A stretch of DNA of 33,937 bases from an uncultured Lachnospiraceae bacterium (GTDB lineage Bacteria; Bacillota; Clostridia; Lachnospirales; Lachnospiraceae), in contig CASCWU010000036.1 of assembly GCA_949155905.1 (NCBI GenBank), positions 1 through 33,937 on the forward strand. Direction: 5' to 3'. Positions within the stretch are counted from its first letter, which is position 1. Every line of letters starts with the position of its first letter. This document shows positions 1 through 8,016 of this stretch, one piece after another. Both the position numbers and the translations under genes were made by a program. The notes beneath the pieces are model-generated. The model did not search any database and was not told the DNA's origin. It worked only from the letters and a program-made list of their open reading frames with translations.

Positions 1-2
1 AC

Positions 3-422
3 CTGCGTGTAGAGTGTGGCTTGACGCTGGAACAGCTTGCGGAGCAGACGAACCTTTCCAAGTCTGCGCTGGGCAGCTATGAAGCGGAGGATTTCAAGGA
101 CATCAGCCACTATGCCTCTATCAAGCTGGCGAAATCTTACGGCGTGACTACTGACTACCTGCTGGGGCTGTCTGAAATGAAAAGTCACCCAAACGCCGAT
201 CTTGCAGACCTGCGTTTGAGTGACGGAATGATTGAACTGCTGAAAAGCGGACGGGTGGACAATGCTCTGCTGTGCGAATTAGCGTCGCACCCGGATTTTG
301 TCAAACTGATGGCCGACCTTGAAATCTATGCGAACGAAACGGCAGTCAAGCAAGTGCAGGGTGCAAATGCGATAGTGGACGCTATGAGCGCAACAATCGT
401 CAAACAGTATAACCCGATATAA
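3..422 (+). CDS. XRE-family helix-turn-helix repressor, 5' end outside window
   Basis: This is a DNA-binding regulator of the Cro/CI (XRE) type. The reading frame is open to the window's left edge, so the true start lies upstream; codon 3-5 is the first complete one in frame. The visible residues begin inside the HTH: a stretch like LTLEQLAEQTNLSKSALGSYE is the recognition-helix part of the fold, followed by the usual YGVTTDYLLGLSE ending of the domain. About 80 further helical residues follow. The frame stops at TAA 420-422, but the next frame continues with plausible sequence to 574 (see next entry), so this stop may be a frameshift artefact or mutation. Regulators like this are common in integrative elements and phages. 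Its target is unknown. Confidence 0.8.
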   Translation: MRVECGLTLEQLAEQTNLSKSALGSYEAEDFKDISHYASIKLAKSYGVTTDYLLGLSEMKSHPNADLADLRLSDGMIELLKSGRVDNALLCELASHPDFVKLMADLEIYANETAVKQVQGANAIVDAMSATIVKQYNPI

Positions 423-574
423 GCGACCCGGAGAAAGCGTCTTTGGTGTTTATCTGCAAACGACTCCGGCTCAATTATGGCAAGTTGAGTGAGGAGGACA
501 AGGCGGCACTGAAACGGTTTGCAGGGAAATCGGATTTGCTGAAAAATCCAAATTCCCAGAGGGAACGGAAATAA
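413..574 (+). pseudogene. Frameshifted C-terminal tail of the XRE regulator
   Basis: In the frame beginning at 413 the sequence reads P-D-I-S-D-P-E-K-A-S-L-V-F and on for about 52 codons to TAA 572-574, ending in NPNSQRERK. It is rich in Lys, Glu and Leu, looks like a helical protein tail, and has no start codon or ribosome binding site of its own. The same frame is closed just upstream by TAA 410-412, so the switch from the regulator's frame must fall at 413-417, within the run CCCG. A single lost C there would explain it. I infer a one-base deletion or sequencing error. I see no slippery heptamer supporting programmed frameshifting. Confidence 0.55.
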
Positions 575-605
575 AAAATGAGAAGCTGAATAGGAGGAAA
601 TAAAA

Positions 606-1085
606 ATGTACATTGAAAAATACTGGTGCAACTATATTGGAGGTACTGATGATAGTTTGACCTTGGTGGATTATCTCTATGAAAAAGGCAAGACGGAACT
701 TTTACTAAGTGAGATATTTAATGATATTGGTCTTAGTAAGCTGAACTGGAATTTCCGCACCTCGCCTGGTTTAGAATACACGGACGCCGAAGGTACATGT
801 TGCGACTTTTACTATGCCATTGATTTAATAACCGATTTGGCAGCACTTATCCTGGAAAGTAAAAAAAGCGGCGGGTTTAATATAAAAGATTTATTTGATG
901 GGGAAAGCCGGGAGTTGTTTGTGAAAATCATCACCACACCAGAGGAAAATCAGGCAATCAATCGTGCTTTGGAAGATTTCATCGCCAACCCTCTCGAATA
1001 TGACCTCCATGAAATGGTAGACGATGACCATATGCAGGAAATGGCTCAAGACTGCGAAAATCTCCGTAAAGATTTGTTTGAATGA
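606..1085 (+). CDS. Unrecognised acidic protein, 159 aa
   Basis: The gene has a strong ribosome binding site (AGGAGG, about 591-597) and an ATG at 606. The product is acidic and looks soluble, with no signal peptide or membrane segment. It opens with MYIEKYWCNYIGGTDDS, has an aromatic-rich middle (CDFYYAIDLITDL), and ends in an acidic stretch with HEMVDDDHMQEM. I do not recognise the family. Small acidic proteins with this look next to mobile-element regulators are sometimes immunity proteins of toxin systems, but there is no toxin gene here and that idea is only a guess. It follows the XRE gene in the same orientation, 31 bases after the end of the frameshifted tail, and could share its transcript. 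Confidence 0.7.
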   Translation: MYIEKYWCNYIGGTDDSLTLVDYLYEKGKTELLLSEIFNDIGLSKLNWNFRTSPGLEYTDAEGTCCDFYYAIDLITDLAALILESKKSGGFNIKDLFDGESRELFVKIITTPEENQAINRALEDFIANPLEYDLHEMVDDDHMQEMAQDCENLRKDLFE

Positions 1086-1431
1086 TTTTCAGTTTCATCT
1101 AAGATAGCAAAGCCAGCCGAGCCAGTCAACGCTTCCTTGTAAACTGATCTAATATGACTGAGACAATACAGATGGAAAAAATCAGAAAAATAAGTTGCAG
1201 AATGGATATTTTTGTGCTAGAATACAGGCAAAGCATATTTTCTTGACACAGCGAATGCTGTTATGATACTGGCTTAGGCTATCTTTTTTTCTTATTGTTC
1301 TTTAGAAAATCCATGCTTTTATGATTCAGAAATCAGATAACAAGAGCAGGGGTTTTCCAGATAGGAGAGACCTCCTGCTGTCATAGGCTGTCTTTTATAA
1401 GGCAGTACAGAAAGGAGGTATAAAGTTTAAG
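1086..1431. other. Intergenic region with promoters, no gene
   Basis: This 346-base AT-rich stretch holds no convincing reading frame. It contains two possible promoters for the downstream gene. A short inverted repeat (AGCAGG near 1345 and CCTGCT near 1375) lies in the presumed leader. A strong AAGGAGG ribosome binding site lies at about 1410-1416. The change from the accessory-looking genes on the left to ordinary chromosomal-looking genes falls here, but I see no attachment-site repeat. Confidence 0.5.
1195..1223 (+). promoter_or_regulatory. Sigma-A-type promoter, TTGCAG-N17-TAGAAT
   Basis: The -35 box TTGCAG (1195-1200) and -10 box TAGAAT (1218-1223) are 17 bases apart, and TGC just before the -10 box makes it an extended -10. 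It points toward the gene at 1432 with a leader of about 200 bases. A weaker second candidate, TTGACA (1243-1248) with GATACT (1265-1270), lies just downstream. Confidence 0.55.
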
Positions 1432-2397
1432 GTGAAAAAGGATACCAGGCATCAGAAGGGCAAAAGCGCTTCCGTAAAAGGAACAGAAATTGTATATCAA
1501 AATAAGGATATTACAAGCAAATTTCTGGCAGAGCATTTAAAAGGAAAAAGCTTTCAGGTATATGGCCTGGATTTGCCGGAAATTCAGGAGGTGCTGCCTA
1601 CTAATATTCCGACCGTGCAGGCAAAGGAGCTTAGAATTGACAATTTATTTTTATTAGCGGACGGAACGGTAGCGATTGTAGATTATGAAAGTAAATATCA
1701 GAAATCAGATAAGGTAAAATACATGAATTATCTGATTGGGATAGCCAATCGTTATTTAGCAGAGAAAAAGGAATGTCCTCCTCTGAGGATGATTGTGATT
1801 TATACAGGAGATATCCAGAGAGAAAAGGTATCTCGCTTTTATCAGATAGGCGCGATCCGCCTGGAAACAGAGGTAGCTTTTCTGTCAGAGCTGGATTTTG
1901 AAGGGATTTTTTCTAAGCTGCAGCAGAAGGTAGAAAAGGGAAGCTATCTGACGGATGAAGAACTGATGGAATTCATTATTTTGCCGCTTTCGTATCAAGA
2001 AAATGGTATTGATTCAGACGGAATCCCAAAAAAGAAACAAAAAATCAGGGAGGTAGTAGAGATAGCCGCCAGGATACAGGATCGGGATCAGCAGCTATTT
2101 ACCCTGGCCGGACTGCTAGCCTTTACAGATAAGCTGATCGATTCAGAAACCGCAGACAAAATAAGGAGTGTGATGGAAATGACGCAGGTGGCCATGATTT
2201 TTGAGAAAGAGAAACAGCAGGCAGTCGAAGAGGTGACAAAAAAGTACGAGGAAGAAAAGAAACAGACCTTCCAGGAGATGGTAGAACGGATGCTGCGTAG
2301 AGGCTACCATTCAGAAGAAATCGCTTCTTTGATTCCGGGCTATTCAGAGAGCCGGGTAGAGCAGCTGCGGGAGGAACTGGGGCTGGCAGGAGAATAG
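1432..2397 (+). CDS. Rpn/PD-(D/E)XK nuclease-like protein
   Basis: The 321-aa product resembles the Rpn (recombination-promoting nuclease, 'putative transposase') proteins common in Clostridia. The catalytic signature fits PD-(D/E)XK: Asp70 in a LRIDN context, then E86-S-K88 in IVDYESKY. The nuclease-like part covers roughly residues 25-200. It is followed by a helical, charged, Lys/Glu/Gln-rich region (about 255-290) and a short C-terminal helix-turn-helix-like end (RRGYHSEEIASLIPGYSESRVEQLREEL), which could bind DNA. The start is the GTG at 1432, about 13 bases after AAGGAGG; no better start is visible. It converges with the gene on the other strand, with 4 bases between their ends. Rpn proteins have been linked to RecA-independent recombination and phage defence. 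The role here is inferred from family only. Confidence 0.65.
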   Translation: MKKDTRHQKGKSASVKGTEIVYQNKDITSKFLAEHLKGKSFQVYGLDLPEIQEVLPTNIPTVQAKELRIDNLFLLADGTVAIVDYESKYQKSDKVKYMNYLIGIANRYLAEKKECPPLRMIVIYTGDIQREKVSRFYQIGAIRLETEVAFLSELDFEGIFSKLQQKVEKGSYLTDEELMEFIILPLSYQENGIDSDGIPKKKQKIREVVEIAARIQDRDQQLFTLAGLLAFTDKLIDSETADKIRSVMEMTQVAMIFEKEKQQAVEEVTKKYEEEKKQTFQEMVERMLRRGYHSEEIASLIPGYSESRVEQLREELGLAGE

Positions 2398-2401
2398 GTA
2401 G

Positions 2402-3397
2402 CTAAGAGAGCGAAAGCTTTTTCTTCCAGTCATAATACTCTCTCTCCAGTTCTGTTCCATAAGAATCGTTTACCGCCGTTGCTGCGGCAATTCCCTTGAT
2501 ATATAGATTTCCATACCACCAGCCTGGATGTGGCTTGCGCTGCAGCTCCGGTTTTGCCCAATGCCAGATCTCCATAGCGGCCTCCGGCTGACAGGAGACA
2601 GTTTCCAGGCAGACCTCCAGGATTGTCCCAAACAATCGTCTTTGTCGGATGGCATTATAATCGGTAGTTTCGATCACAAGCATACAAGTATGATGTGCCT
2701 TGTCATATTGCTTTGCGCGCAGATAATGCCGGATCAGATCTACGTAGGCGGAAATCACAGCAGCGTTCTGATTCGGGATAGCGGAGGTGTTTTTGCTGGC
2801 GTCTGCAAGTTGTTTTAAATAAAGCATTTCATTTTCTGCTTCTCGATCTAAAAACTGGTTAAAGTGAATCAGGGCTCTCCGGTTAGAATCGTTCCAGTCG
2901 GCAACAGTTTCCTTCCACTCATCAACCAGGACAGCCATCACATCAGCATAGTGCAGTTCTTCAGAAAGATAGATCGCATCTAACAGGCTGTTATGCGTAA
3001 AATCATCGTCTACCCTTTCCTTGGGATCATAGCCGCAGGCACAATCAAAATTCGCATTTTTTGCCCGAACGAGCAAATCCGAATAGGCGCCATCCTTACA
3101 ATAGCTTTGGAGCAGATGGGTTAAAACCACAAGTGAGCTACCGATGCCCTGAAAAGAATTACGTTCCCGATCCTTTAGCTCCTCTTCAAAAAGAAAGACA
3201 ACTGCCGCCTCATCGTCTATATGGAAATACAAAAGATAATAGGCCAAACGCAGCCGGTTGATATAGTTTTTATCATCTGTACCCCAGGTTCCGTTTTGAA
3301 ATTCCCTGTAGCAAACCGTATCGGCTTCGCCTTGTGTCAGAGCCTGATAGACCATCTGTTGTTCTGCCAGCCTTTCTTTTAAAAATTCAATTCCCAT
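2402..3397 (-). CDS. Unrecognised helical protein, 331 aa
   Basis: A soluble protein without signal peptide or membrane segments. The sequence is almost entirely amphipathic helices with aromatic and Ala positions recurring at intervals reminiscent of TPR-like repeats (for example ISAYVDLIRHYLRAKQYDKAHHTCMLVIE written in two helices), so a helical-repeat scaffold is plausible. A C-terminal segment rich in Trp and Tyr (HPGWWYGNLYIKG) is distinctive. The ATG at 3397 is preceded by AAGGAGG with 7 bases spacing. It is transcribed after the hemerythrin fusion gene but is separated from it by a terminator, so it probably has its own promoter or is expressed by read-through. I do not recognise a family and assign no function. 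Confidence 0.7.
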   Translation of the reverse strand: MGIEFLKERLAEQQMVYQALTQGEADTVCYREFQNGTWGTDDKNYINRLRLAYYLLYFHIDDEAAVVFLFEEELKDRERNSFQGIGSSLVVLTHLLQSYCKDGAYSDLLVRAKNANFDCACGYDPKERVDDDFTHNSLLDAIYLSEELHYADVMAVLVDEWKETVADWNDSNRRALIHFNQFLDREAENEMLYLKQLADASKNTSAIPNQNAAVISAYVDLIRHYLRAKQYDKAHHTCMLVIETTDYNAIRQRRLFGTILEVCLETVSCQPEAAMEIWHWAKPELQRKPHPGWWYGNLYIKGIAAATAVNDSYGTELEREYYDWKKKLSLS

Positions 3398-3421
3398 GTT
3401 TAAACCTCCTTGAAAGTCAAA

Positions 3422-3462
3422 TTTTACTCGGTTCCGTCCGACTCAGTTTCTACCGAGTAAAA
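3422..3462. repeat. Perfect 11-bp inverted repeat in leader
   Basis: TTTTACTCGGT (3422-3432) and ACCGAGTAAAA (3452-3462) are perfect reverse complements separated by 19 bases. The element lies 25 bases upstream of the start codon at 3397, between it and the terminator of the upstream gene. It could be an RNA hairpin in the leader, an operator for a dimeric repressor, or a second terminator. Nothing in the sequence decides between these. Confidence 0.6.
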
Positions 3463-3475
3463 AAGTTTAAATCAG

Positions 3476-3524
3476 AAAAACAGGGCTGTGAAAAATAACT
3501 GGCTTTTGTCTTTTTTCACAGCCC
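3476..3524 (-). terminator. Rho-independent terminator of the hemerythrin-response regulator gene
   Basis: The 13-bp arms at 3483-3495 and 3512-3524 (GGGCTGTGAAAAA and its complement) form a strong hairpin. On the minus strand it is followed by a run of five T. It lies just after the stop of the gene at 3539-4897. Confidence 0.85.
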
Positions 3525-3538
3525 CGGCTTGCAGGCGT

Positions 3539-4897
3539 TTATACCCTTTTTTTATCCTTTTTACTGAAATATTCGTCAATGCTCTTTTTAATCTCTGCAG
3601 GCGGCTGGTTTTTGACCAGATATCCGGCAGGTTTTAAAGGAAGTATTTTGCTGATGCTGGCTTTATCAACTGTTCCGGTAAGGAAAATGACCGGAAGGCT
3701 GGCAAATTCCGGCTCAGCCCGAATCATCTCTAACACCTGTGCGCCGTCGCAGACAGGCATGTTGTAATCTAAGAGAATCAAATCCGGCTTTTCCAGGGAA
3801 ATACAGCGGATTGCCGCTATTCCGGAATTTGCTGTTGCAACCTGATAATCTCCTTGGAAAAGCATACCCATAGCTTGTAGTATTGTGTTAGAGTCGTCTA
3901 CGATCAGCAGCTTTCTTTTTTTATTGCGTTTGTCCTCTTCTGTTTTGGCAAGATATTTTTGTATTTCCTCCACGGCGTTTTCCGCCTGGATAGAAGTTTC
4001 ATCCTTTCGTATGGAATCAGGAATGACAGCACAATAGGCAAAGTATCCCGGTCCGGTGTTAAACAGAAGGCTGTATTGCGGCTTCTGCCGTTCAAATGCC
4101 TTCTCAAATTGCTCATAGGTCAGCAGGTTTTCGCTTTTTAGCTTATAGGAATCAGAAGACATGAAATGCTCTTTGATGGATTCTACAAACTGCCGTGCCG
4201 TATAGCGGACGGCGTTGAGCAGTGTAGGATTTAACTTATTAGAGGAATCACCGATAAGCTTTCCTACTGTATCGATCAGCAGCTTTTCCTCAAAAACCAG
4301 GATGATTTCCTGCTGGTCACCCTTTTCGGTAGTATAAAGAAGCCGGTAATAGACACCGCTTCCAAACCGTTCGCCGCCATAAGACTGGCTGACAAGCTGT
4401 GCCTCTAGCTGGAACATATCCCTTACGAGCTGGATGATCAAATCTCCGACTGCACGCAGCTCCTCCTCCGGTGCGAGCGTCCCCCATTTGCTGATTTCCT
4501 TGCTGACAATTGCCTGATCCTCTGTCAGCGTATGTGCGATTAACCATCCGGTGCAGACGCCTAAGAAATGATTGATCGCATCCCTGGAGTATTCGGTTTC
4601 CTCTAGCTCCTTTTCTAATGCCGGAAGCGTCCGTAGCCGGAAATCTTCATGAAGGCGCCGGTGCGTATCCAGCTCTTTGTAGGAGATGGAAGCCATATAA
4701 GCCTCCTCTTCGGCAAAGTGCTTGAGTGTATGAGCCTTGAAATATTTGATGCCTTCCTGACAAACCCAGGAGATTTTGTCTTCCTGCTCACTAAAGGCGA
4801 ATAGCTTGTTGATAATACGGAACAGTTTTTGATGTTCCCGGTCAATTACCTCTACTCCAATATTAAACCTTTTTTCCCATACCAGTTGATTTTCCAT
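3539..4897 (-). CDS. Bacteriohemerythrin / CheX-like / response-regulator fusion
   Basis: The 452-aa product joins three parts. Residues 1-135 are a bacteriohemerythrin with a full set of di-iron ligands: His22, His60, Glu64 (HxxxE), His79 and His83 (HxxxH), His122 and Asp127 (HxxxxD). Residues 140-325 are an alpha/beta region whose layout resembles CheC/CheX phosphatases, but the usual Glu-Asn catalytic pair is not evident (NAVRYTARQF occupies that place). Residues 330-452 are a receiver domain with IVDDS, phospho-acceptor Asp377 in LILLDYNMP, and the conserved Thr and Lys (FLTGT, KPAGYLVK). It is likely a cytoplasmic oxygen- or redox-responsive signalling protein. The start at 4897 is preferred over one 28 codons upstream because GGGAGGA sits just before it. 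No partner kinase is adjacent. Confidence 0.85.
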   Translation of the reverse strand: MENQLVWEKRFNIGVEVIDREHQKLFRIINKLFAFSEQEDKISWVCQEGIKYFKAHTLKHFAEEEAYMASISYKELDTHRRLHEDFRLRTLPALEKELEETEYSRDAINHFLGVCTGWLIAHTLTEDQAIVSKEISKWGTLAPEEELRAVGDLIIQLVRDMFQLEAQLVSQSYGGERFGSGVYYRLLYTTEKGDQQEIILVFEEKLLIDTVGKLIGDSSNKLNPTLLNAVRYTARQFVESIKEHFMSSDSYKLKSENLLTYEQFEKAFERQKPQYSLLFNTGPGYFAYCAVIPDSIRKDETSIQAENAVEEIQKYLAKTEEDKRNKKRKLLIVDDSNTILQAMGMLFQGDYQVATANSGIAAIRCISLEKPDLILLDYNMPVCDGAQVLEMIRAEPEFASLPVIFLTGTVDKASISKILPLKPAGYLVKNQPPAEIKKSIDEYFSKKDKKRV

Positions 4898-4983
4898 ACT
4901 ATCCTCCCTCTTGTACCAGTGCCTGGATGTGGTGCCTTTGTCTCTGGTGAACTCATCTGTGGCACGGCTTATTATTACCATTC

Positions 4984-5011
4984 ATTGTAACATAAAGTCA
5001 GTGAAAATCAA
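4984..5011 (-). promoter_or_regulatory. Promoter of the hemerythrin fusion gene
   Basis: On the minus strand TTGATT (5006-5011) and TACAAT (4984-4989) are 16 bases apart, 87 bases before the start codon. The boxes and spacing fit a housekeeping sigma factor. Confidence 0.55.
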
Positions 5012-5318
5012 CTGGCTTTTTGTACAAATTAGCAGGATAAAAATGATCTTAAATTGATAAACAGGCACCTAATAAAAAGATATGCGTAGAGGACAAATTG
5101 GTGAGGTAAGGATAGGCTGGTTTGGCAGCGGAATGTCAAATTTATTACTTTTTTTGTTGCTTTGGCTGGAAGAAATCATATTGTGGCACTATAAAAAATC
5201 TGTTTGATATGCTACACTAGAGACAGAGCCTGTGGTCGGGCAGACATGGGAGAAGCAGGGGGAATGTCCCGTCTGACTGAAATATCACCGCAGCGCCAAA
5301 AGCAGGAGGCTAGTTAGT
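5012..5318. other. Divergent intergenic region, no gene
   Basis: The stretch between the divergent hemerythrin fusion and GH3 genes is AT-rich in its first half and has no credible reading frame. It must hold the GH3 promoter. AT-rich candidates near 5190-5215 (ACTATAAAAAATCTG and GATATGCTACACT) were seen, but no pair of boxes with good spacing was convincing. AGGAGG at 5304-5309 is the ribosome binding site of the GH3 gene. Confidence 0.45.
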
Positions 5319-7997
5319 ATGAGAAAGTATGAACCAAAGGAGGCCAGACTGGGGTTGGCCAGAGAAATTGCAGCGGATTCGATTGTCCTGCTGGAGAATA
5401 AGGATCGGGTATTGCCGCTTCAAAAGGGCAGCCAGGTGGCTCTGTTTGGCCGTGGACAGATTGAGACACAGATTGGAGGAGGCGGTTCCGGTGCGTCGTT
5501 TTCTGAGGATGCAACCGACATTCTGGAGGAATGTATCCGTGCTGGGTTACAGCCGGTAGAGGAGCTGGCCGGATTTTACCGTCAGTTTGTCGCACAGGCA
5601 GCAGAGGAAGCAGGAAAACAAAAGGGAGAATTTGATTTTTCTAAATTAGGCGATTTGGTAGCAAGTGGTTTGATTTATGAAATTTTTGGCAGGTATACTG
5701 CGCCGGCTATTGAGGCAGGGGTAGAAGAGGGATTGCTGGCACGGGCAGCCGAAAAAACAGATACGGCGCTGCTGGTTATCAGTCGGGCTTCCGGCGGGGA
5801 AGAGTGCGACCGCAGACGAGAGGATGATTACTATTTGCTGGAGAGCGAAAGGAAGCTGGCAGAGGCTGTTTGCAGTCGCTTTGCTAAGGTAATTGTCGTA
5901 TTGAATATCAACGGTGTAGTGGATACCGCGTGGATTAGACAGTATCCGTCGATCAAGGCCGTCCTGTTTTTAGGAACACCAGGCGAGCAGGGCGCGGCAG
6001 CACTAGCAGATATACTGGTAGGCGAGGTCAGTCCATCCGGCAGGCTCTCTGCAACGTTTGCTTTATCCTATGAGGATTATCCGACGGCCAAAGATTTCAG
6101 CTTTAACAAGGATGAGCCGGAACATATTTTAGAATATAAGCATTATGGGCTGGACGCCGAGGCAAACCGGGACAAGCACGCCAGAAGAAGCAATGGGGTA
6201 GATACCGAGGGAGGGTATGATCCAAGAGAGTCGATAGCCTTTGAAAAAAAACCGGTATCGGTTTACCGGGAAGGTATTTATATGGGATACCGCTATTTTG
6301 ATACCTTTGAAAAGGACGTGATGTATCCGTTTGGCTTCGGCCTTTCGTATGCGGATTTTGAGCAGAAGGTAGAACACATTTACAGAGTGTCCGAGAGGTG
6401 TCCTGGCCAGGAAGTGGCTTCGGTATCCGGGGAATGCCCCGACCACGCGGATATGGAAGTGGCTGTAACCGTGACAAACTGCTCTGAGATAGCTGGAAAG
6501 GATGTCGTACAGATGTATGCCAGCCTGCCAGCCGGGCGTCTGGAGCAGCCGTATAAAAAGCTGATTGGCTTTGGAAAAACGCATCTGCTGCAGCCGGGAG
6601 AAAGTGAGCGGGTTGTGATTCGGATTCCGTTAATGGAGCTGGCAAGCTATGATGAGGCAAAGGCAGCGTATGTGCTAGAGGCCGGAGAGTATTTCCTTCG
6701 GACAGGCAGCACGGGGAGTCAAACGCATATCGCCGGGAAAATAGTTGTCTCAGAGGAAATCGTTGTCGTCCGGTATGAAAACCGCCTTTCCTTACAGGAA
6801 TGTAACCGGGGGAAAATCGACTTTTTATCCAGCCGGGACGTGGAATGGAAGGAGCAGTATGCCGGAGAAGAAACAGAACGGACGCAGGCTCCGCTGTTGT
6901 TTGAACTGACGGAGGCAGACGGCAGGGCAATGGAGGCCGGTTTGCAGACGATGAAAAAGCAGGTATTTCCAAAACAGGGCGAGGTATCAAAAAAACAGCA
7001 GGAAACCGGAATCTGGCAGTTTTCCGATGTCAAAAACGGCCACATATCCTTACCGGAATTTGTCGCACAGATGAGCGTAGAAGAGCTGGCAGTCCTGGCA
7101 AATGGCTATGGCCCAGGGCTTCCGTTTGGCGGAATGGGCGGCAAGTACCCGAGTACAATTCAATATGAGGATGGCACAGATATTGCGGTTTCCTCTCATC
7201 CGACCGGAAATCCAGGCTATGTCAGCCCGTCTCTTCCGAAATATGGTATTCCGTCTGTCTTTTATAAGGATGGCCCGGCAGGAGTGCGGATGACAGCATG
7301 GCCGACCGGTATGGTAGTAGCATGCAGCTTTAACCCGGAAATGGCCTATGAATTTGGTTCTGCCTGTGGCTGGGAGGCAGAAAGCCAGGAGGTAGATAGC
7401 TGGCTGGCACCTGCCATGAATCTGCACCGAAATCCATTAGGCGGACGGAACTTTGAGTATTTTTCCGAGGATCCGTATCTGGCCGGAGTCTGCGGCCTGA
7501 TGGTGGCCAGAGGAGCAGAGGAAAACAATCATGTAACGACCTGTCCGAAGCACTATGCTCTGAACGAGCAGGAAACCTACCGCCGCGGCAGTTTAAAGAA
7601 GCTGTTTGACGCAGTAGACAGCATAGTCGAGGAGCGGGCAGCAAGAGAGCTGTACCTAAAGCCGTTTGAAATGGTAGTGCGCGGCAGCCAGGTAAAGACA
7701 ATCATGTCCTCCTTCAACAAAATCAACGGAACCTTTGCCGGAGGGAGCAAGGATTTGTGTATGCATATTCTCCGAGAAGAATGGGGTTTTGAAGGTGTCG
7801 TCGTAACGGACTGGGGCGATATGGACATTGTCGTGGACGGTGCGGACGCAGTAGCAGCCGGGAACGACGTCGTGATGCCGGGCGGCCCTCCAGTTATCGC
7901 ACAGGTGCTGGCAGGCTATCAGGACGGTGACTGTACGTTAGAGGAGCTGCGGACGGCAGCCGAACATTTGTTGACGTTTGTGCTGGCGCAAAGATAA
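5319..7997 (+). CDS. Family 3 beta-glucosidase with permuted domain order
   Basis: The enzyme would hydrolyse beta-linked glucosides (or related glycosides) from the non-reducing end. It is 892 aa and its domains run in the reverse of the usual GH3 order. The alpha/beta sandwich comes first (residues 10-290, starting AADSIVLLENKDRVLPL), then the PFGFGLSY motif near 336 and a fibronectin III-like domain (about 375-470). The catalytic TIM barrel comes last (about 578-892). The nucleophile is Asp831 in VVVTDWGDM, and the substrate-binding KHYALNEQE motif is present. This layout is known for GH3 enzymes of rumen Butyrivibrio and Ruminococcus. There is no signal peptide, so it is probably cytoplasmic. 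AGGAGG precedes the ATG by 9 bases. It is monocistronic, ending in a terminator. Confidence 0.92.
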   Translation: MRKYEPKEARLGLAREIAADSIVLLENKDRVLPLQKGSQVALFGRGQIETQIGGGGSGASFSEDATDILEECIRAGLQPVEELAGFYRQFVAQAAEEAGKQKGEFDFSKLGDLVASGLIYEIFGRYTAPAIEAGVEEGLLARAAEKTDTALLVISRASGGEECDRRREDDYYLLESERKLAEAVCSRFAKVIVVLNINGVVDTAWIRQYPSIKAVLFLGTPGEQGAAALADILVGEVSPSGRLSATFALSYEDYPTAKDFSFNKDEPEHILEYKHYGLDAEANRDKHARRSNGVDTEGGYDPRESIAFEKKPVSVYREGIYMGYRYFDTFEKDVMYPFGFGLSYADFEQKVEHIYRVSERCPGQEVASVSGECPDHADMEVAVTVTNCSEIAGKDVVQMYASLPAGRLEQPYKKLIGFGKTHLLQPGESERVVIRIPLMELASYDEAKAAYVLEAGEYFLRTGSTGSQTHIAGKIVVSEEIVVVRYENRLSLQECNRGKIDFLSSRDVEWKEQYAGEETERTQAPLLFELTEADGRAMEAGLQTMKKQVFPKQGEVSKKQQETGIWQFSDVKNGHISLPEFVAQMSVEELAVLANGYGPGLPFGGMGGKYPSTIQYEDGTDIAVSSHPTGNPGYVSPSLPKYGIPSVFYKDGPAGVRMTAWPTGMVVACSFNPEMAYEFGSACGWEAESQEVDSWLAPAMNLHRNPLGGRNFEYFSEDPYLAGVCGLMVARGAEENNHVTTCPKHYALNEQETYRRGSLKKLFDAVDSIVEERAARELYLKPFEMVVRGSQVKTIMSSFNKINGTFAGGSKDLCMHILREEWGFEGVVVTDWGDMDIVVDGADAVAAGNDVVMPGGPPVIAQVLAGYQDGDCTLEELRTAAEHLLTFVLAQR

Positions 7998-8016
7998 TAG
8001 CAGCATAGAGATAAAG

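Noticed and set aside
410..425. Programmed frameshift in the XRE gene
   Set aside because: There is no slippery heptamer or clear downstream structure at the junction, so an indel is the better explanation.
6103..6990. Long minus-strand reading frame inside the permuted GH3 gene
   Set aside because: The composition is rich in Pro, Arg, Ser and Leu, as expected for an antisense shadow. It has no ribosome binding site, and the plus strand is a clear enzyme.
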